Source: Paenibacillus sp. JNUCC32 (lineage in GTDB: Bacteria; Bacillota; Bacilli; Paenibacillales; Paenibacillaceae). From it: a stretch of DNA of 55,000 bases. Of the stretch, positions 37,423 through 46,589 are shown one piece after another. Numbering within the stretch: position 1 is the first letter of the stretch; each line of letters opens with the position of its first letter. A program made the translations under genes and the position numbers. A model generated the notes under the pieces. The model was not told the origin of the DNA. It saw only the letters and a list, made by a program, of their open reading frames with translations, and did not search any database. The stretch is from contig NZ_CP062260.1 in NCBI RefSeq assembly GCF_014863545.1, positions 5,540,001-5,595,000 of the forward strand, given 5' to 3'.

Positions 37423-37491
37423 GAATGCGGCTAGAATGTTTGAGAAATGGGGTATAATTTAATTTGTAATTATGACAGGGGGACTTTGCCA

Positions 37492-37992
37492 ATGGATGCA
37501 GCACCGATTTCATTTCATACGGTGGTCATGCGTGAAGAGCACGCGAAAGAAATATGCGCCTGGACCTATCCTCCTCCCTATAACATTTACGGTTTTCTTC
37601 CCTGGGAGCAGATGAAGGGGCTTGAGATCGAGTTTGGGGATCCGGACATCCGCCGGGAACAGTACATTTCGATTTTGGATGAACGGAAGACGCTATGGGG
37701 ATTTGCCCAGCTGTTTCCGATGCATGAGGTTACGCGGATCGGGCTGGGCATGCGGCCTGATTGGTGCGGGCGGGGAATGGGTAAACGGTTTATGCAGACG
37801 ATTGTCCGGGAAGCGAGGCGGAGGCGGCCTGCCGATGAGATCGACCTGGAGGTAATGACCTGGAATGAGCGCGCGATCCGTGCATACGAAAAGGCGGGCT
37901 TTCATATCACCGATACGTACGAGCGCCTTACACCGACGGGAAACGCCCTTTTCCACTGCATGGTGTATGAGCCTCCGGCAAATGAGGAATAG
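37492..37992 (+). CDS. GNAT-family acetyltransferase (RimI-like)
   Basis: 166 residues filling one GNAT domain. TRIGLGMRPDWCGRGMGKRFM contains the acetyl-CoA loop (R-x-x-G-x-G/A form CGRGMGK), and IDLEVMTWNERAIRAYEKAGF is the classic motif B found in RimI-like N-acetyltransferases. The ribosome binding site AGGGGGA is eight bases before ATG 37492; a longer in-frame start lacks one. A TATAAT box lies about 40 bases upstream without a clear -35. Substrate unknown. Confidence 0.88.
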   Translation: MDAAPISFHTVVMREEHAKEICAWTYPPPYNIYGFLPWEQMKGLEIEFGDPDIRREQYISILDERKTLWGFAQLFPMHEVTRIGLGMRPDWCGRGMGKRFMQTIVREARRRRPADEIDLEVMTWNERAIRAYEKAGFHITDTYERLTPTGNALFHCMVYEPPANEE

Positions 37993-38147
37993 TAATCCTT
38001 GTCTATATGAAAAAGCACAATTTTGTGTACTTTTTATGAAGGCGCGCGGTATAGTTGCTTTTTTTGTCACAACTGGCTATGCTGTCTATGGATGTTGGTT
38101 TATAATGGAGACAAGTGCAAAAGTGCAGTATACATAGAAGGGACGAT

Positions 38148-38510
38148 ATGACGATGCAAAAATGGATCATGAGCGGATTGTTCTTCGTCGCATGTGCGTT
38201 GGCTATTGCGCTGATGTTTACGCTCCCAGGCAAGGAACAGGTAGCTCAGGAAGAGAAGCCGACTATGCCGGAAGTGACTCTGGATGCTGCCGCAGCCGAA
38301 GCCACACTGAAAGCAAGCTGCATCAGCTGTCATGGTGACCAACTTCAAGGCGGCGCTGGACCGGCTTTGAATCAAGTAGGCGGACACATGGATGCGGACG
38401 CTATCTTCAACGTTGTAACCAAAGGCCGTAAGGGTATGCCTTCCTTTAAGGATCAACTTAAGCCTGACGAAATCGCAAACATCGCGCTGTACCTTGCTGA
38501 GAAAAAATAA
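38148..38510 (+). CDS. Membrane-anchored c-type cytochrome (CccA/c-550-like)
   Basis: 120 residues. One N-terminal membrane helix (about 8-28) is followed by an acidic linker and a single small heme domain with C-I-S-C-H and a distal methionine in KGMPSF. This is the layout of B. subtilis cytochrome c-550 (CccA), which passes electrons on the outer face of the membrane. No lipobox is seen, so helix anchoring rather than a lipid (CccB type) is inferred. AAGGGA precedes ATG 38148 closely; the ATG two codons on is an alternative. Confidence 0.9.
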   Translation: MTMQKWIMSGLFFVACALAIALMFTLPGKEQVAQEEKPTMPEVTLDAAAAEATLKASCISCHGDQLQGGAGPALNQVGGHMDADAIFNVVTKGRKGMPSFKDQLKPDEIANIALYLAEKK

Positions 38511-38524
38511 ATCAGCTTATACGC

Positions 38525-38571
38525 AAAACACGCTTGAACCTGGAGAACCTCCCGGCGCAAGCGTGTTTTTA
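38525..38571. terminator. Bidirectional terminator after the cytochrome gene
   Basis: Arms aacacgcttg / caagcgtgtt with T run on the plus strand and A run on the other side; the dehydratase gene converges on it. Confidence 0.8.
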
Positions 38572-38610
38572 CATATTGGGGAGCTATGACCGGATGGATC
38601 CGTCTCCCGT

Positions 38611-38925
38611 CTATTGTCCTGATTTGCCGTCCTTGGAACGGCTTTTCTCGTAGGCCTCGTTAAACTGCTGCGCTTCCTTAATATCCACAGCCGTAATGCC
38701 GCCGTCGTCCCAGGAAGTGAGACGCAGCGTAACGACTTTATAATCTATGGTGATATAGGGGTGATGTCCGAAAGCTTCCGAAATAGCTGCCACTTCATCA
38801 ACAAAAGCGATTCCCTTCATGAAGGAGGAGAAGGTATACTTCCTGACGATCCATCTCCCTTGTTCAAATTCCCAACCCTCAAGCTTTTCCAGATGAGCCT
38901 CTACTTCTTGCTGCGTATAAAGCAT
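38611..38925 (-). CDS. Pterin-4a-carbinolamine dehydratase
   Basis: 104 residues, the usual size of this cytoplasmic enzyme, which dehydrates 4a-hydroxytetrahydropterin during pterin recycling. The family motif is clear: EAFGHHPYITIDYKVVTLRL, with the His-His-Pro catalytic pair, followed by LTSWDDGGIT and D-I-K. GGAGG is 10 bases before the ATG. No aromatic amino acid hydroxylase gene is in the window, so its partner is unknown. The gene is monocistronic by appearance. Confidence 0.92.
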   Translation of the reverse strand: MLYTQQEVEAHLEKLEGWEFEQGRWIVRKYTFSSFMKGIAFVDEVAAISEAFGHHPYITIDYKVVTLRLTSWDDGGITAVDIKEAQQFNEAYEKSRSKDGKSGQ

Positions 38926-39032
38926 CTTTTATCTTCCTCCCCGAAAAAAACCTATCGTAAAGCCGACTGACACGTGTATGGGCTTCTGTCATCTATTCTA
39001 TTCTGCCCTGTTTCCGTTGATAACTGGAGTGA

Positions 39033-39326
39033 TTACACAAGAGCCACAAAGGCCAACTCTTCTTCACCGATCAAAATATGTATTCGATGGTTATTCTGGT
39101 CATGCATGACCACGCCGCTGCCGACGCTAATCACCGGCTCCGTGCCCAGCGCATAGAACAAATCCTCCGCCAGCGCCTCATGAACCTCATTCCGCTCGGC
39201 TTCGCCCAGATTGCCCCAATCCTCCGCTTCCATTTCAAAGAAAACGTAGCTGTCGGAAATTCGCCCGACGGCTTCGGTCAATTCCGCGAGGATTTCGCCG
39301 TAATCCCTTCCGTGCTTCACACCCAT
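39033..39326 (-). CDS. Hypothetical protein, 97 residues
   Basis: Soluble, acidic small protein beginning MGVKHGRDYGEILAELTEA. The start is ATG 39324-39326 because AAAGGAG lies eight bases upstream; the open frame extends further but without a site. The pattern EALAEDLFYALGTEP and HRIHILIGEEELAFVAL suggests an alpha/beta fold. I do not recognise a family. It runs divergently from motAB; no functional link is apparent. Confidence 0.7.
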   Translation of the reverse strand: MGVKHGRDYGEILAELTEAVGRISDSYVFFEMEAEDWGNLGEAERNEVHEALAEDLFYALGTEPVISVGSGVVMHDQNNHRIHILIGEEELAFVALV

Positions 39327-39395
39327 CTCAATCACTCCTTTCCTTACCGTACTAAGCTTCGTTTCCCTTCCTTCCATTATACCGGAAATTACAAC

Positions 39396-39423
39396 TAAAA
39401 AAAAAAGCCCGACCTGACGATAA
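39396..39423 (+). promoter_or_regulatory. Candidate sigma-D promoter of motAB
   Basis: TAAA (39396-39399), 16 bases, GACGATAA (39416-39423), against the flagellar consensus TAAA-N15-GCCGATAT (six of eight in the -10). Motility genes of this type are sigma-D dependent in B. subtilis. The leader would be about 85 bases. Confidence 0.45.
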
Positions 39424-39517
39424 ATAGGATAACGCCCCACAAAAGGGGCCCGGTTCTCCATGAGAGCCGTTCTGACGAATGGATTCGTTATTTTATTTCT
39501 CACGGATGAGGTGTGGT

Positions 39518-40318
39518 ATGGAAATTTCAACAATTATAGGCTTAATCATCGGTATCGTCGCGGTACTGGTGGGCATGATTCTTAAAGGTGCCTCCCTTCT
39601 CGCTTTGTATAACCCGGCAGCCTATCTAATCATTCTTGGCGGTACGGCAGCAACTTTATTCATCGGATTTCCGTTATCCGAGCTGAAAAAGATTCCGAAG
39701 CTGGTCAAAATGACCTTCGTGAAACAGAACCTGATGGACAAGACGGACATGATCAAGCTGTTCATGGAATGGGCTTCGATTACGCGCCGTGAAGGTCTGC
39801 TGGCTCTGGAAACCAAAGTCGATGAGATCGATGACAGCTTCCTGCGTAACGGAATGCGCATGATTATCGACGGCAACGATCAGGAATTCGTACGCGATGT
39901 ATTGATGGAAGATATCAACGCCACGGAAGAGCGCCATCGTTCCGGCTCGCTGATCTTCTCCCAGGCCGGCATGTATGCACCTTCCCTCGGAGTACTCGGA
40001 GCCGTTATCGGTTTGATCGCTGCACTATCCCATATGGAAGACATGGGCGAGCTTGCCCATGCCATCGGGGCTGCGTTTATTGCTACCCTGCTCGGTATCT
40101 TCACCGGTTATGTCATCTGTCACCCGATTGCGAACAAACTCAAGCGCCTATCCAAGCGCGAGGTTGAAATTCGACTGATGATGGTAGAAGGCCTGCTGTC
40201 CATTCAATCCGGTGTATCCACCATTGCAATCAATCAGAAGCTCTCCGTGTTCCTGACACCATCCGAACGCGCTGAGCTCAGCGAGAGGGAGGCTGGTGCT
40301 AGTGAGCAAAAAGACTAG
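39518..40318 (+). CDS. motA: Flagellar motor stator protein MotA
   Basis: Proton-channel stator subunit that turns the flagellar rotor. It has 266 residues and four membrane segments: two near the N-terminus (ISTIIGLIIGIVAVLVG and YLIILGGTAATLFIGF), a cytoplasmic loop of about 110 residues with charged residues (EERHRSG), and two more (APSLGVLGAVIGLIAAL, AIGAAFIATLLGIFTGYVI). Start ATG 39518, six bases after GAGG. Its end overlaps the motB start by 17 bases, giving the standard motA-motB coupling. A sigma-D-like promoter lies upstream. Confidence 0.96.
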   Translation: MEISTIIGLIIGIVAVLVGMILKGASLLALYNPAAYLIILGGTAATLFIGFPLSELKKIPKLVKMTFVKQNLMDKTDMIKLFMEWASITRREGLLALETKVDEIDDSFLRNGMRMIIDGNDQEFVRDVLMEDINATEERHRSGSLIFSQAGMYAPSLGVLGAVIGLIAALSHMEDMGELAHAIGAAFIATLLGIFTGYVICHPIANKLKRLSKREVEIRLMMVEGLLSIQSGVSTIAINQKLSVFLTPSERAELSEREAGASEQKD

Positions 40319-41108
40319 ACACGAGCCACACGAGGAGCATGCCGACGAATCCTGGCTTCTTCCGTACGCAGACCTGCTGACATTGCTTCTGGCCCTGTTC
40401 CTGGTTTTGTATGCCATGAGCGCGACGGATGCACGCAAATTTCAAGAAATGAGCGAAGCCTTCAGCGTTGCTCTCACCGGCGGAACCGGCGTGCTGGATT
40501 ACAGCAAGACCGAGCCCAGCGACACCCCGCCTAATATTAACGATCATAAAGCGACAACCCCTTCCGTTCCAGCAACAACGCCCGACCAACGTCGTGCCGA
40601 GTTGATGCGTCAGGAACAAGAGGATCTGGAGAGGCTGAAGAAACAGCTCGATAATTATATTAAAAATAACGGTTTAACCTCAGAGCTCAGCACCAAGTTA
40701 AACCACTCCCAGCTGGTCATTACGATCCGGGATAATGCCCTGTTCCCGTCCGGCGAAGCCGTGGTGAAGCCGGAGGCCCGTAAACTGGCCAAGGCCATAT
40801 CGCAAATGCTTCACAAATTCCCGGATTATGAGATCATTGTTTCCGGTCATACGGATAATGTGCCGATTTCCAACAGCAAATATCCGTCCAACTGGGATTT
40901 AAGCTCGGATCGGGCATTGCAGTTCATGAAGATTCTGCTCACCAACTCGGAACTGGACCCTAAACGGTTCATGCCGATCGGTTATGGAGAATACCATCCG
41001 ATCGCCGATAACAACACCGCTGTTGGACGAGCGAAGAACCGTAGGGTTGAGGTATCCATTATACGTAAATACCAGGATAGCGCAACGTTTACCAGCGTTA
41101 ATGAATAA
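40302..41108 (+). CDS. motB: Flagellar motor stator protein MotB
   Basis: Partner of MotA that anchors the stator to peptidoglycan. It has 268 residues: a short basic N-terminus, one membrane helix with the proton-binding D24 in YADLLTLLL, a linker of about 80 residues, and an OmpA-like domain with VSGHTDNVPI and NRRVEVSI. The plug/linker QEQEDLERLKKQLDNYIK is coiled-coil-like. Start GTG 40302, nine bases after GGAGG; the GTG two codons earlier is too close. Ion type by similarity is H+ (MotB) rather than Na+ (MotS), though this is not certain. Confidence 0.95.
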   Translation: MSKKTRHEPHEEHADESWLLPYADLLTLLLALFLVLYAMSATDARKFQEMSEAFSVALTGGTGVLDYSKTEPSDTPPNINDHKATTPSVPATTPDQRRAELMRQEQEDLERLKKQLDNYIKNNGLTSELSTKLNHSQLVITIRDNALFPSGEAVVKPEARKLAKAISQMLHKFPDYEIIVSGHTDNVPISNSKYPSNWDLSSDRALQFMKILLTNSELDPKRFMPIGYGEYHPIADNNTAVGRAKNRRVEVSIIRKYQDSATFTSVNE

Positions 41109-41147
41109 CCGGTATAATGAACGGTCTAACCGACTATAACACACCCT

Positions 41148-41197
41148 AAACAACCGATGCATCTGGCCTCCAGATCTCATCGGTTGTTTTCTTTTTA
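41148..41197. terminator. Bidirectional terminator after motAB
   Basis: Perfect 12-base arms aaacaaccgatg / catcggttgttt with T run; the rluF gene converges on it. Confidence 0.85.
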
Positions 41198-41232
41198 CAC
41201 AAGGGTTTCACAAAGCCGGTACACCATAATTG

Positions 41233-41934
41233 CTACTCGAGCTTATAGTTCAGCAGCCGGCCAAGCTCTTCCTTCTCTTTGTCATTGAGATCGCGCCATG
41301 AGCCGATACGTTGGCTGCCAAGTCGAATATTCATAATCCGGATTCGCTGCAGCTTTCGAACCTCATAACCAAAAGCGCTGCACATTCTGCGGATTTGCCG
41401 ATTTTTCCCCTCCGTCAGAATGATTCGAAATACGCGTTCGGACATTCGCGTGACCTCACAGGGGAGCGTCATCTCCCCCAAAATTTTGACGCCGCCGGCC
41501 ATTCCGCGAAGGAAGGATTCCGTTACCGGACGGTCCACCGTCACAATATATTCTTTCTCATGTTTTCCTTCGGAGCGAAGGATCTTATTGACGATATCTC
41601 CGTCATTCGTTAACAGGATCAGTCCTTCGGAGTCCTTATCCAATCGTCCAATGGGAAAAACCCGTTCGTTATGGCCTACGAAGTCTACAATATTGCCCTT
41701 AATATGCGACTCGGTGGTGCTCGTAATCCCGACCGGCTTATTAAGAGCAATATATACATGCTTCTTCTTGTCCTGAAGCGGCTTTCCCTGGATCCGCACA
41801 TCGTCGCCTTCCTCGGCCTGGCTGCCCAAGACCGCAACCACCCCGTTAATGGTGACCTTCCCGCTCTCCACCAGCTTGTCCGCTTCACGACGCGAGCAAT
41901 ATCCCGTTTCGCTGATAAATTTATTGATTCTCAA
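41233..41934 (-). CDS. rluF: 23S rRNA pseudouridine synthase of the RluB/E/F family (RluF-like)
   Basis: 233 residues. The S4 RNA-binding domain is at about 1-60 (NKFISETGYCSRREADKLVESG), then the RsuA-type pseudouridine synthase domain with catalytic Asp in IGRLDKDSEGL and the ending TEGKNRQIRRMCSAFGY. The RluF subtype is suggested by the Ile-Asn-Lys-Phe-Ile-Ser start and is not proven. Start set at TTG 41934, with AAGGGG nine bases upstream; ATG 41943 abuts that site with no spacing, so it is less likely. It starts about 35 bases after the kinase stop and probably shares its transcript. Confidence 0.87.
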   Translation of the reverse strand: MRINKFISETGYCSRREADKLVESGKVTINGVVAVLGSQAEEGDDVRIQGKPLQDKKKHVYIALNKPVGITSTTESHIKGNIVDFVGHNERVFPIGRLDKDSEGLILLTNDGDIVNKILRSEGKHEKEYIVTVDRPVTESFLRGMAGGVKILGEMTLPCEVTRMSERVFRIILTEGKNRQIRRMCSAFGYEVRKLQRIRIMNIRLGSQRIGSWRDLNDKEKEELGRLLNYKLE

Positions 41935-41968
41935 AGATGCCATCCCCTTATCTGTAACTACTTCATGT

Positions 41969-44263
41969 TCAGCCTTCGATTGTTTTCTGCGGTACCGCAG
42001 GCAGGACAATACTTACCCTCGTGCCTACGCCAACTTCACTCTCGATTTCCATCGTCCCCCGGTGGCCCTGAATAATGCGCTGGCTTACCATCAACCCGAG
42101 TCCTGTGCCCGTTTCCTTATTCGTAATAAACGGTTCGCCAAGATGCGGCATCATGTCTTCCGGAATGCCTTGACCTTCATCCCGAATATCGATCTGTATC
42201 TGTTCGGCCTGCGGGCGTGTAAGCCTAATCCATATATTGCCGCCTTCCGGCATGGCTTCAATGGCATTCTTGAGCAGATTTATGAACACCTGTTTGAGCT
42301 GGTTCTCTTCGCAATGCACAAAGGTCGGTTCTTCAATAAAATCCAATTTGAACTCGATGCCGTACAGATGCGCCTGGCTGTCAAGGAAGGAGATGACATC
42401 CCCCATAATGACGCCCACGTCCCTCTCCTGGAAATTAATCGCCTGAGGCTTGGCTAATATCAGAAATTCACTGACGATCAGATTGATTCGATCCAGCTCG
42501 GACAGCATCAGGTCGATATGATCGGGATTCGCTTTGTGAGTCTGTTGTTGAAGCTGCAAAAATCCTCGGAGGGTCGTAAGCGGATTCCGGATTTCATGCG
42601 CAACCCCGGCAGCCAGCTGCCCCACGGTATTGAGCTTCTCCGAACGCCGCAGGAGCTCCTCGATCCGATTGCGTTCCGTCACATCGCGGGATACGCTAAT
42701 CATGGAGGTAACCTCGCCGTTCTCGTCCCGCACAAGCGAGGTGCTGATGCTCACTTCAATCGTGCTTCCATCCTTGCGCAGACGGACCGTCTCCACCGGC
42801 GGAAGCCGCTCACCAGCCCGCAAACGACGGATGCGTTCCTTCTCCTCTTCCTCTTTGGCCGGAGGCACAAGCGCAAGCTTCCGCCCGACCACTTCGTGCG
42901 CCTTCCAGCCGTATAATTGCTCAAACGCTTTATTCACGCTGATCACGCGTTCATAAGTGTCTGTTGTATGAATGGCATCGGCCGTCTGATTGATAACGGA
43001 CTCTAAATATTCTTTAACGGACTGGTTCTCATCCACCATCTGCTTCAACTGGCTCGTGTAGGTACCCAGATTGCGGGTCATGGCATTGATGCGGCCTGCA
43101 AGCTGCCCCAGCTCGTCCCGGCTGCTAACCTCAAGTCTACGATCGAAGTGACCATCCGATACATCGTTTACGGTGCCCAGGATGGCCTGAATCGGCTTCG
43201 TAAAATAACCCGCTACAATGTAACTGCCAAAAATCACGATTTCGAGCAAAACCAGTGAAATAGCCACCAGACTGATCATCTGCTCCCTCATCACGGAAGA
43301 GATGGCTTCATAATCCATGACGACGCTGATCACGCTGGTCGGTTTATTTTCGGACAGGATGGGAATGAAGCTTTTTAACACCTTCTTATTATTGATGGTG
43401 CTGACAAACACCACATTGTCGCTGGTAGATACGGCCCTCTGCACAGCTTCCGTATCTTGATCCAGGCTCCCATAATTGTAGGTGCCGAACGTGATCGGTC
43501 GATTGCGGAGCTTGTGGTGAACATCGTCCGTTCCATCCTCTCTCATATATTCATTGCCAAACGTTTCGGGGTTGATGCCCGTCACTTCCAATATCCGCGG
43601 ATTGGATTTCAAAGTCTCCTCCACCACGGTGTTCGGGCTTGTGATCTTCACAAAATCCTTGATATTCGAATTCCGGATGTAGGGATCGATAATATAATTC
43701 CGCTTGCCATCATAATAGTATCCCCATTTATCAATGAACTCCGGATTGGATGTGGAGAACTCGAACGGTCCGGACCAGAAATGCTCGGACCGCTGCCCCT
43801 CCGTAACGGACACGACTTTGCCATGCTGGAACAATTCCAGAAATGCGGTATGCCAATACCCCCAGTTTTTTGTGGAAAGGCCGATTTCGTCTTGGGAGGA
43901 GGAACGGGCAACAACGATATCATCGTTGGTTCGAACCAGCAGCGAAATGTGGGTCACACCGATCTCTTTACTTAATTCGGCCAATTGCTGATTGGTTATA
44001 TTGTTAATATCGGGATCTAAGGCCTTTGCCGCATTAACTGCTGCTACCTTCAGCATATCCCCGAAAATGTTATCCACATACGCAGAGCTAAAGCCGGTTT
44101 GCTGAACCGTAATGGCGATTTGCGTGGCGGCCATTACCATTTTGGTTTCACTATCCTGCTGCAGGTTTTCCTGGGTCGTGTAATAATTCAGCGTAATGTT
44201 AAGCAGAAGGATAAATAATACCGATATGGACATGATCATCGATAATTTCGTCTTAATCGACAA
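41969..44263 (-). CDS. Membrane sensor histidine kinase, sporulation-kinase (KinA/KinE) type
   Basis: 764 residues. Membrane helix at about 8-28, a large external sensor region of about 300 residues, a second helix at about 332-355, HAMP (PIQAILGTVNDVSDGHF), a PAS domain with C-terminal PAC (about 425-540), HisKA with H556 in VAHEIRNPLTTLRGF, and the ATPase domain with N, G1 (DEGQGIP) and G2 boxes. The H-box resembles Bacillus KinA-E, which phosphorylate Spo0F; no response regulator gene is adjacent, as is usual for such orphan kinases. Start TTG with AAAGGTG 10 bases upstream. Direct evidence for the Spo0F target is lacking. Confidence 0.88.
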   Translation of the reverse strand: MSIKTKLSMIMSISVLFILLLNITLNYYTTQENLQQDSETKMVMAATQIAITVQQTGFSSAYVDNIFGDMLKVAAVNAAKALDPDINNITNQQLAELSKEIGVTHISLLVRTNDDIVVARSSSQDEIGLSTKNWGYWHTAFLELFQHGKVVSVTEGQRSEHFWSGPFEFSTSNPEFIDKWGYYYDGKRNYIIDPYIRNSNIKDFVKITSPNTVVEETLKSNPRILEVTGINPETFGNEYMREDGTDDVHHKLRNRPITFGTYNYGSLDQDTEAVQRAVSTSDNVVFVSTINNKKVLKSFIPILSENKPTSVISVVMDYEAISSVMREQMISLVAISLVLLEIVIFGSYIVAGYFTKPIQAILGTVNDVSDGHFDRRLEVSSRDELGQLAGRINAMTRNLGTYTSQLKQMVDENQSVKEYLESVINQTADAIHTTDTYERVISVNKAFEQLYGWKAHEVVGRKLALVPPAKEEEEKERIRRLRAGERLPPVETVRLRKDGSTIEVSISTSLVRDENGEVTSMISVSRDVTERNRIEELLRRSEKLNTVGQLAAGVAHEIRNPLTTLRGFLQLQQQTHKANPDHIDLMLSELDRINLIVSEFLILAKPQAINFQERDVGVIMGDVISFLDSQAHLYGIEFKLDFIEEPTFVHCEENQLKQVFINLLKNAIEAMPEGGNIWIRLTRPQAEQIQIDIRDEGQGIPEDMMPHLGEPFITNKETGTGLGLMVSQRIIQGHRGTMEIESEVGVGTRVSIVLPAVPQKTIEG

Positions 44264-44395
44264 GTGGCATCTTCACCTTTCTGCTGTCACATCGACGACT
44301 TGTGAATATATACCCTCATGATACCTTGATCACGAACGTTTGAAAAGACAAGCCGTATTGCGGCTGACGGGTTTTTTTCCGCAATCGCATTGCTA

Positions 44396-44423
44396 TTGAA
44401 TTAGGGAATCCTTACAATATAAG
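44396..44423 (+). promoter_or_regulatory. Candidate tadA promoter
   Basis: -35 TTGAAT (44396-44401), 16 bases, -10 TATAAG (44418-44423). It places the DnaA boxes in the transcribed leader, about 200 bases upstream of tadA. A small hairpin with T run (near 44350-44378) precedes it. Confidence 0.45.
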
Positions 44424-44449
44424 AGGCTAATCCCGATAAATAAAACGAC

Positions 44450-44543
44450 GTATCCACAGATTGCGCACAAATACACAACTTATCTGGGGATAATGTGTAT
44501 AACTTTGTGTATAATTTTTTACTTATCCACAATTCTGTCCACA
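44450..44543. promoter_or_regulatory. Cluster of DnaA boxes upstream of tadA
   Basis: In about 95 bases: GTATCCACA (44450-44458, eight of nine to consensus TTATNCACA), two minus-strand TTATACACA (44494-44502 and 44506-44514, 12 bases apart), exact TTATCCACA (44523-44531) and a weaker CTGTCCACA (44535-44543). The stretch is AT-rich and includes TTATC-tggg-GATAA (44479-44492). Such clusters bind the replication initiator DnaA; whether this serves regulation, titration or initiation is unknown. Confidence 0.75.
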
Positions 44544-44601
44544 TCATGTTAACAAACGAATAAATGTTCGTTGAACATTGGGTATAAATACAGGGTTTTA
44601 G

Positions 44602-45120
<519 letters not shown>

Positions 45121-45148
45121 TTTGATGTACCGAAAGAGGAATGAACAC

Positions 45149-45180
45149 AGAAAACCCGGCCGTCATGGCCGGGTTTTCTT
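45149..45180. terminator. Bidirectional terminator after tadA
   Basis: Perfect arms agaaaacccggcc / ggccgggttttct, A run before and T after; the lipoprotein gene converges on it. Confidence 0.9.
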
Positions 45181-45197
45181 GTCTGCGATGAATAAAA

Positions 45198-46283
45198 TTA
45201 GTAAGTGCTCATTTGGCTCATGGATTCCTCAAATTGCTCCATCGTGATGACGTCAGCGTCTTTTGGAATACCGATTTTGAACTCTTGTTTCGCGTTGATG
45301 TTGTTGTATTGGGTGCTACCCTTCACAGCCAACTTCACGTTCTCATTCGTTTCTGGATCATTGAAATCAACGTTCAACACAACATCTTGGTACGCAGGGA
45401 AATCTTTTTTATCGATAGCCGTGTTGATATTAAATGTATTGATTTTCAGGTATTTCTGCATTTCTTCCAAGCCCGCTTTGAATTCGTCTTGGTTGACGTT
45501 GGACACTTCAGCTTTGGCAGCATCGATGTCTTCTTGGGTCAGACCCAGCAATTCGCGGTACTCGTCTTTAGCTGCAATATCAACAACCTTAGGTGCAACC
45601 TTGTTTACCATAATATCCAATGCTTCATTCAGGTTATCATTGGTTACAAAGAATTGTACCACTTGTTTAGCGTCAACACCTTCTGGAAGGCCGGCATCTT
45701 TAACATTGATCTCTTTGAAGTATTTCGCTTGGTCATATTCGCTCAGCACAGCTTCAAGGATTTCGTTAACGAATTTTTGGGACTTCTCGGTATCCAGGGT
45801 TTCTGGGTTAAATGTTTCGCCGGATTGCTCAGCAAGCTCTTTCATGTCCATCACGAGGAATTTGCCAACAACGTCTTCCGGGAACGGCAGCATAGGAATG
45901 CTTGGCACTTTAACGTAGATTTTCTCTTTCGTCATCACCATATCAATGTTGAAGGACATCGCCATGTCACCCTTCAAATTGATGCCCATGTTCATTTCGG
46001 TTTGCATTGGCTCAGCCTGGTAGATCCCGTCCAGTGTAACCTCCGCATTCTTCAGCATCGTCATCGCCTGTGTTACGCTTGGATCGCCTTCAACTGCAGG
46101 TATGTTAACTTGAAGGTCTTCAATGACAAATTTGCTCTTCATTTCGTAGGATGTCATCTTCATCGCGTTCGTAGCAGCATTGGTCATTGCCGCCTTAGGC
46201 TCTTCTTTTTTCGCGCAGCCGGAAAGCACAACTGTCACCGTGAGCAGCAGTGTCAGCATGATAGCTGCAAACTTCTTGTTCAT
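45198..46283 (-). CDS. Lipoprotein of unknown function
   Basis: 361 residues. A lipoprotein signal ends with the lipobox LSGC at about 20-23, so the protein is anchored to the outer face of the membrane. The mature part is rich in Lys, Glu, Asn and Met and has repeated beta-strand-like patterns (MNMGINLKGDMAMSFNIDMV), reminiscent of LppX/LolA-like lipid-binding half-barrels (DUF6612-type), but I cannot assign a family with confidence. GGGAGAG lies about 10 bases before the ATG. It converges on tadA. In 46284-46506 upstream I see no gene; a promoter was not identified. Confidence 0.85.
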   Translation of the reverse strand: MNKKFAAIMLTLLLTVTVVLSGCAKKEEPKAAMTNAATNAMKMTSYEMKSKFVIEDLQVNIPAVEGDPSVTQAMTMLKNAEVTLDGIYQAEPMQTEMNMGINLKGDMAMSFNIDMVMTKEKIYVKVPSIPMLPFPEDVVGKFLVMDMKELAEQSGETFNPETLDTEKSQKFVNEILEAVLSEYDQAKYFKEINVKDAGLPEGVDAKQVVQFFVTNDNLNEALDIMVNKVAPKVVDIAAKDEYRELLGLTQEDIDAAKAEVSNVNQDEFKAGLEEMQKYLKINTFNINTAIDKKDFPAYQDVVLNVDFNDPETNENVKLAVKGSTQYNNINAKQEFKIGIPKDADVITMEQFEESMSQMSTY

Positions 46284-46506
46284 TAAAATTTCTCTCCCCT
46301 CTAACAGTCAAAAAAATAACAGACCTTCTAATCATAAACCATTTAACCAAAATGAGAAACACTTTCTGGAATATTTGCTGAAATTTTATTTCCTTTCTTT
46401 TTCCATCCATCTTAATTTCAAACTTCTTAACATGCGAATAAGGTGGGGCCCCAAAATATTACACTTGAACACTAATACGGAAGTTGGAAGCAAAAGGTTT
46501 CAAATC

Positions 46507-46545
46507 GAAAAAAAGAACTTCCTGTCGAATGTCAGGAAGTTCTCT
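46507..46545 (-). terminator. Terminator after sspP
   Basis: Perfect 11-base arms agaacttcctg / caggaagttct followed by seven T on the minus strand, 45 bases past the sspP stop. Confidence 0.85.
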
Positions 46546-46589
46546 CGATTCTTGATTTTTGGCGCTTTCGTATTAGCTCCTAAAGGCTG

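Noticed and set aside
37081..37434. Complete 117-codon gene downstream of NlpC/P60
   Set aside because: No start signal, low-complexity N-terminal part; only the stretch 37213-37320 resembles a protein and it is an NlpC/P60 remnant.
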